Shown here: positions 15,497 to 17,785 of the stretch, in pieces
Layout: each line of letters begins with the position of its first letter
Numbering within the stretch: the stretch's first letter is position 1
Assembly (NCBI GenBank): GCA_030066475.1
Contig: JASJBO010000210.1
Location: 1-17,785, forward strand
Reading direction: 5' to 3'
Source of the DNA: Myxococcota bacterium
GTDB taxonomy: Bacteria > Myxococcota_A > UBA9160 > PR03
DNA length: 17,785 nt
The notes under the pieces: generated by a model
Seen by the model: the letters and a program-made list of their open reading frames with translations, nothing else
Databases searched by the model: none
Told to the model about the DNA's origin: nothing
Translations under genes and position numbers: made by a program

Positions 15497-16075
15497 GTAC
15501 TTCTCGCTGCTGCCCTTGCGGGTGGCGGCCAGCCCGACGGTCCGGGCGCTGCGGAAGCGCCGGCGCAGGCGCTTCGCCACCGCCTGGGCCTCGGGGCTCT
15601 CGAGCAGCTTGACCACCAGGCTGCCTCCCGGCTTCAACAGCCGGGGAACGAGTCCCTCGATCGCCTCGAGCAGGGCCTCCTCGCGCGCCCGGTCGGTGTC
15701 GCGCACGCCGGTGAGCTTGGGGGCGGCATCCGACAGCAGCACGTCGGCGGGGCCGCCGAGCGCCTCGAGAACCGCATCTAGGACAGGGGGTTCGGTGAGG
15801 TCGCCCTGAATTGAGACCACGTTCGCAAGCTCCAGCGGCGGGTCGATCGCCGCCACGTCGACCCCGGCCACGCGCCCCTTCGGGCCCACGGCGGCCGCCG
15901 CCACCTGGAGCCAGCCGCCCGGCCAGCAGCCGAGATCGACCACCCGCTGGCCGCGCCGCAGGATGCGCTGGCCGCGCTGCAGCTCCTCGAGCTTGTAGGC
16001 GGCGCGCGAGCGGAAGCCCTCGCGCTTGGCGCGTCGGTAGAGGGCGTCCTTGCGGTCGTAGGCGGGAGGCGTCAG
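15464..16075 (-). CDS. rlmE: 23S rRNA (uridine-2'-O-)-methyltransferase RlmE (FtsJ)
   Basis: The 203-aa protein methylates the 2'-OH of U2552 in 23S rRNA. The family tetrad is complete: Lys28 (RAAYKLEE), Asp116 (LLSDAAPKLTG), Lys156 (SLVVKLLES) and Glu191 (SSEKYLLG). The SAM loop is DLGCWPGGW (47-55). Length matches E. coli RlmE (209). I place the start at CTG 16075-16073, which overlaps the rplC stop as CTGA. The first ATG, GTG or TTG downstream in frame is Val45, which would remove Lys28, and no ATG, GTG or TTG lies in frame over the last ~33 codons of rplC. No Shine-Dalgarno is seen, so re-initiation after rplC is likely. The frame is open upstream through rplC, but that is only a GC-rich shadow. 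Confidence 0.92.
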   Translation of the reverse strand: MTPPAYDRKDALYRRAKREGFRSRAAYKLEELQRGQRILRRGQRVVDLGCWPGGWLQVAAAAVGPKGRVAGVDVAAIDPPLELANVVSIQGDLTEPPVLDAVLEALGGPADVLLSDAAPKLTGVRDTDRAREEALLEAIEGLVPRLLKPGGSLVVKLLESPEAQAVAKRLRRRFRSARTVGLAATRKGSSEKYLLGKGFLGEC

Positions 16076-16713
16076 CGCGGTGCGACGGCCGTGCGAACCC
16101 GCACGAAGCCGTCGTTGGGCCCCGGCACCGCGCCGCGCAGCAGCAGCAGGCCGCGCTCGGGGTCGACCCGCACCACCTCGAGGTTGCGGGTGGTGACCTG
16201 GCCGTTGCCGTGCCGGCCGGCCATCCGCATGCCCTTGATCACCTTGCCGGGATAGGCGCCGGCGCCGATCGAGCCGGGGTTGCGGAAGCCCTCGTGGGTG
16301 CCGTGGGTGCGCTTCTTGATCGCGAAGCCGTGGCGCTTGACGGTGCCGGTGGTGCCGCGGCCCTTGCTGGTCCCGATCACGTCCACCTTCTGGCCCTTCT
16401 CGAACACGTCCACCCCGACGTCCTGCCCGACCTCGTAGGATTCGGCATCCTCTGGCGCGATCCGCGACTCGGAGAGGTGACGCTTGGGGGCCACGTTGGC
16501 CTTCTCGAAGTGACCGAGCAGGGCCTTCGTCGCGCTCTTCCGCTTGCGCTCGCCGGCGCCGAGCTGGAGGGCCGTGTAGCCGTCGCTGGCCTCGCTCTTC
16601 TTCTGGACGACGACGTTGGCCTCGGCGTCGAGGACGGTGACGGGAACGGCCTGGCCGTTCTCGTCGAAGATGCGGGTCATGCCGATCTTTCGGCAGAGGA
16701 ATTCGATCGCCAC
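16072..16713 (-). CDS. rplC: 50S ribosomal protein L3
   Basis: The 213-aa L3 protein binds 23S rRNA early in 50S assembly and reaches the peptidyl-transferase centre with its finger loop. Seen in order: KIGMTRIFDENGQAVPVTVLDAE at the start, KKVDV-like QKVDVIGTSKGRGTTGTVKRHGF, THGTHEGFRNPGSIGAGAYPGKVIKGMRMAGRHGN, then a C-terminal NLEVVRVDPERGLLLLRGAVPGPNDGFV. The Gln methylated by PrmB in E. coli (GSIGQNQ) is Ala here. The GTG at 16713 has GGAG (16726-16723) 9 bases upstream. The gene is not in an S10 operon: upstream is a divergent dehydrogenase, downstream is rlmE. It could be a relocated only copy or a second copy. Confidence 0.95.
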   Translation of the reverse strand: MAIEFLCRKIGMTRIFDENGQAVPVTVLDAEANVVVQKKSEASDGYTALQLGAGERKRKSATKALLGHFEKANVAPKRHLSESRIAPEDAESYEVGQDVGVDVFEKGQKVDVIGTSKGRGTTGTVKRHGFAIKKRTHGTHEGFRNPGSIGAGAYPGKVIKGMRMAGRHGNGQVTTRNLEVVRVDPERGLLLLRGAVPGPNDGFVRVRTAVAPR

Positions 16714-16722
16714 GGCTAGGAT

Positions 16723-16726
16723 CTCC
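16723..16726 (-). promoter_or_regulatory. Shine-Dalgarno GGAG of rplC
   Basis: GGAG on the minus strand lies 9 bases before the GTG at 16713. It decides against an in-frame start at 16764 and gives an N-terminus of normal L3 length. Confidence 0.6.
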
Positions 16727-16767
16727 GGCTCCCGGGCTCGGGAGGGGGTTGGAAGGCCGCGCAAGAT

Positions 16768-16773
16768 AGGAGG
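16768..16773 (+). promoter_or_regulatory. Shine-Dalgarno AGGAGG of the isocitrate dehydrogenase-like gene
   Basis: AGGAGG lies 11 bases before the GTG at 16785, a slightly long but usable spacing. It is the strongest ribosome-site match in the window. Confidence 0.55.
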
Positions 16774-16784
16774 ATTCGCGACCG

Positions 16785-17785
16785 GTGTCGAGCGAGACGC
16801 AGCGACCCCTGGCGGCCACCTGGATCCCCGGGGACGGGATCGGGCCGGAGGTGACGGAGGCCGCCCTGCGGGTGGTCGAGGCGGCGGGCGTGGAGATCGC
16901 CTGGGACCGGGTCGAGGCCGGGGCCGAGGTGATCGCCAAGTATGGGACCCCGGTGCCGGACCCGGTGCTCCAGTCGATCCGGCGCCACGGGGTGGCGCTG
17001 AAGGGCCCCATCACCACCCCCGTGGGTGAGGGCTTCCGGAGCGCCAACGTGACCCTCCGGCAGGGGCTCGAGCTCTACGCCTGCGTGCGGCCGGTTCGCT
17101 CGATCCCCGGGGTCACGACCCGCTACGAGGGGGTCGACCTGGTGGTGGTGCGCGAGAACACCGAGGGCCTCTACTCGGGCCTCGAGCACCGCGTGGCGCC
17201 CGGCGTGGTGGAGAGCCTCAAGGTGGTGACCGAGCACGCCTGCCTGCGGATCGCCCGCTTCGCCTTCGAGCTGGCCGAGCGGCTGGGCCGCCGCCGGGTC
17301 ACCGCCGTCCACAAGGCCAACATCATGAAGCTGTCGGACGGCCTGTTCCTCGAGTGCGCAAAGCGGGTGGCGCGCGACCACACCGAGATCGAGTACGACG
17401 AGATCATCATCGACAACTGCGCCATGCAGCTCGTCAGCGACCCGGGCCGGTTCGACGTGCTGCTGCTCGAGAACCTCTACGGCGACATCATCTCCGACCT
17501 GTGCGCGGGGCTGGTGGGCGGCCTCGGCGTGGTGCCCGGCTCCAACGTCGGCGACGACTGCGCCGTCTTCGAGGCGGTGCACGGCAGCGCGCCCGACATC
17601 GCGGGCAAGCGCTTCGCCAACCCGACCGCCGTGATCCTCTCGGCGGTCGAGCTGCTGCGTCACGTGGGCGAGGGCGCCGCGGGCAGCAACGAGGTGGGGC
17701 GTTACGAGCCCTACCAGAGAGTCCGGACCGCCGACGGCTGGGAAGGCGCCTGGGACCGGGACGCGCCGGAGCCGCGGGCCGACAC
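16785..17785 (+). CDS. NAD-type isocitrate / 3-isopropylmalate dehydrogenase family (runs off window)
   Basis: 333 codons are present with no stop before the right edge. The protein begins with the family's GDGIGPEV. It continues with [102 protein letters not shown], and [32 protein letters not shown]. The [10 protein letters not shown] and ENTEGLYSG wording favours NAD-dependent isocitrate dehydrogenase over LeuB. It oxidatively decarboxylates isocitrate to 2-oxoglutarate. After about residue 296 the expected C-terminal helices and DLGG motif are missing, and the reading continues as [19 protein letters not shown], unlike the family. It diverges from rplC with 71 bases between starts. Confidence 0.88.
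   Translation, partial: MSSETQRPLAATWIPGDGIGPEVTEAALRVVEAAGVEIAWDRVEAGAEVIAKYGTPVPDPVLQSIRRHGVALKGPITTPVGEGFRSANVTLRQGLELYACVRPVRSIPGVTTRYEGVDLVVVRENTEGLYSGLEHRVAPGVVESLKVVTEHACLRIARFAFELAERLGRRRVTAVHKANIMKLSDGLFLECAKRVARDHTEIEYDEIIIDNCAMQLVSDPGRFDVLLLENLYGDIISDLCAGLVGGLGVVPGSNVGDDCAVFEAVHGSAPDIAGKRFANPTAVILSAVELLRHVGEGAAGSNEVGRYEPYQRVRTADGWEGAWDRDAPEPRAD

Noticed and set aside
15464..17047. A 527-codon frame that would fuse extra sequence to RlmE
   Set aside because: The frame is merely open through rplC. Everything upstream of the RlmE start is low-complexity Arg/Gly-rich translation with no similarity to a domain.

Overview
This is a gene-dense, very GC-rich window with almost no intergenic space. 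It carries a complete PqiABC-type MCE lipid-transport operon and several predicted envelope lipoproteins, so the host is Gram-negative. The GC content, the spread of acyl-CoA/DUF35/DUF1329 genes and the form of ribosomal protein L3 suggest a deltaproteobacterial-type lineage (for example Myxococcota or Binatota-like). That placement is inference; nothing in the window fixes the taxon.

Layout. At 1-117 (+) is the tail of an acyl-CoA dehydrogenase. At 136-3584 (-) is a tightly overlapping operon: two half-size PqiA proteins, the three-MCE-domain PqiB and the PqiC lipoprotein. At 3718-5215 (+) leucyl/phenylalanyl-tRNA-protein transferase (aat) overlaps a SMUG1-type uracil-DNA glycosylase. Facing it, 5166-6635 (-) encodes an M48 metalloprotease.

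The most interesting block is 6667-11837 (-). A KstR-like TetR repressor heads a translationally coupled operon: a 50-codon ORF, two DUF35 proteins, two thiolase-superfamily proteins that lack the usual catalytic Cys and His residues, and an acyl-CoA dehydrogenase. The tetR promoter overlaps a 14-bp palindrome that matches the actinobacterial KstR operator consensus TnnAACnnGTTnnA at every fixed position. The order DUF35, thiolase (~350 aa), thiolase (~385 aa) resembles, as I recall it, Rv3521-Rv3523 of the Mycobacterium tuberculosis KstR regulon. The block therefore looks like a steroid or isoprenoid side-chain catabolic operon with its own KstR-type switch in a Gram-negative genome.

Upstream of tetR, behind a strong hairpin terminator, is a secreted DUF1329 protein (12034-13359, -), then a VOC/methylmalonyl-CoA-epimerase-like protein (13512-13988, -). 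The right end holds translation genes: rimO (14063-15496, +) converges on rlmE and rplC (15464-16713, -). rplC sits outside its usual S10 operon, and rlmE appears to start at CTG within a CTGA overlap with the rplC stop. Diverging from rplC is an NAD-type isocitrate/isopropylmalate dehydrogenase (16785 to the window end, +) whose last ~40 residues do not look like the family.

No RNA genes, insertion sequences, CRISPR arrays or attachment sites were seen. No gap between genes exceeds about 200 bases.
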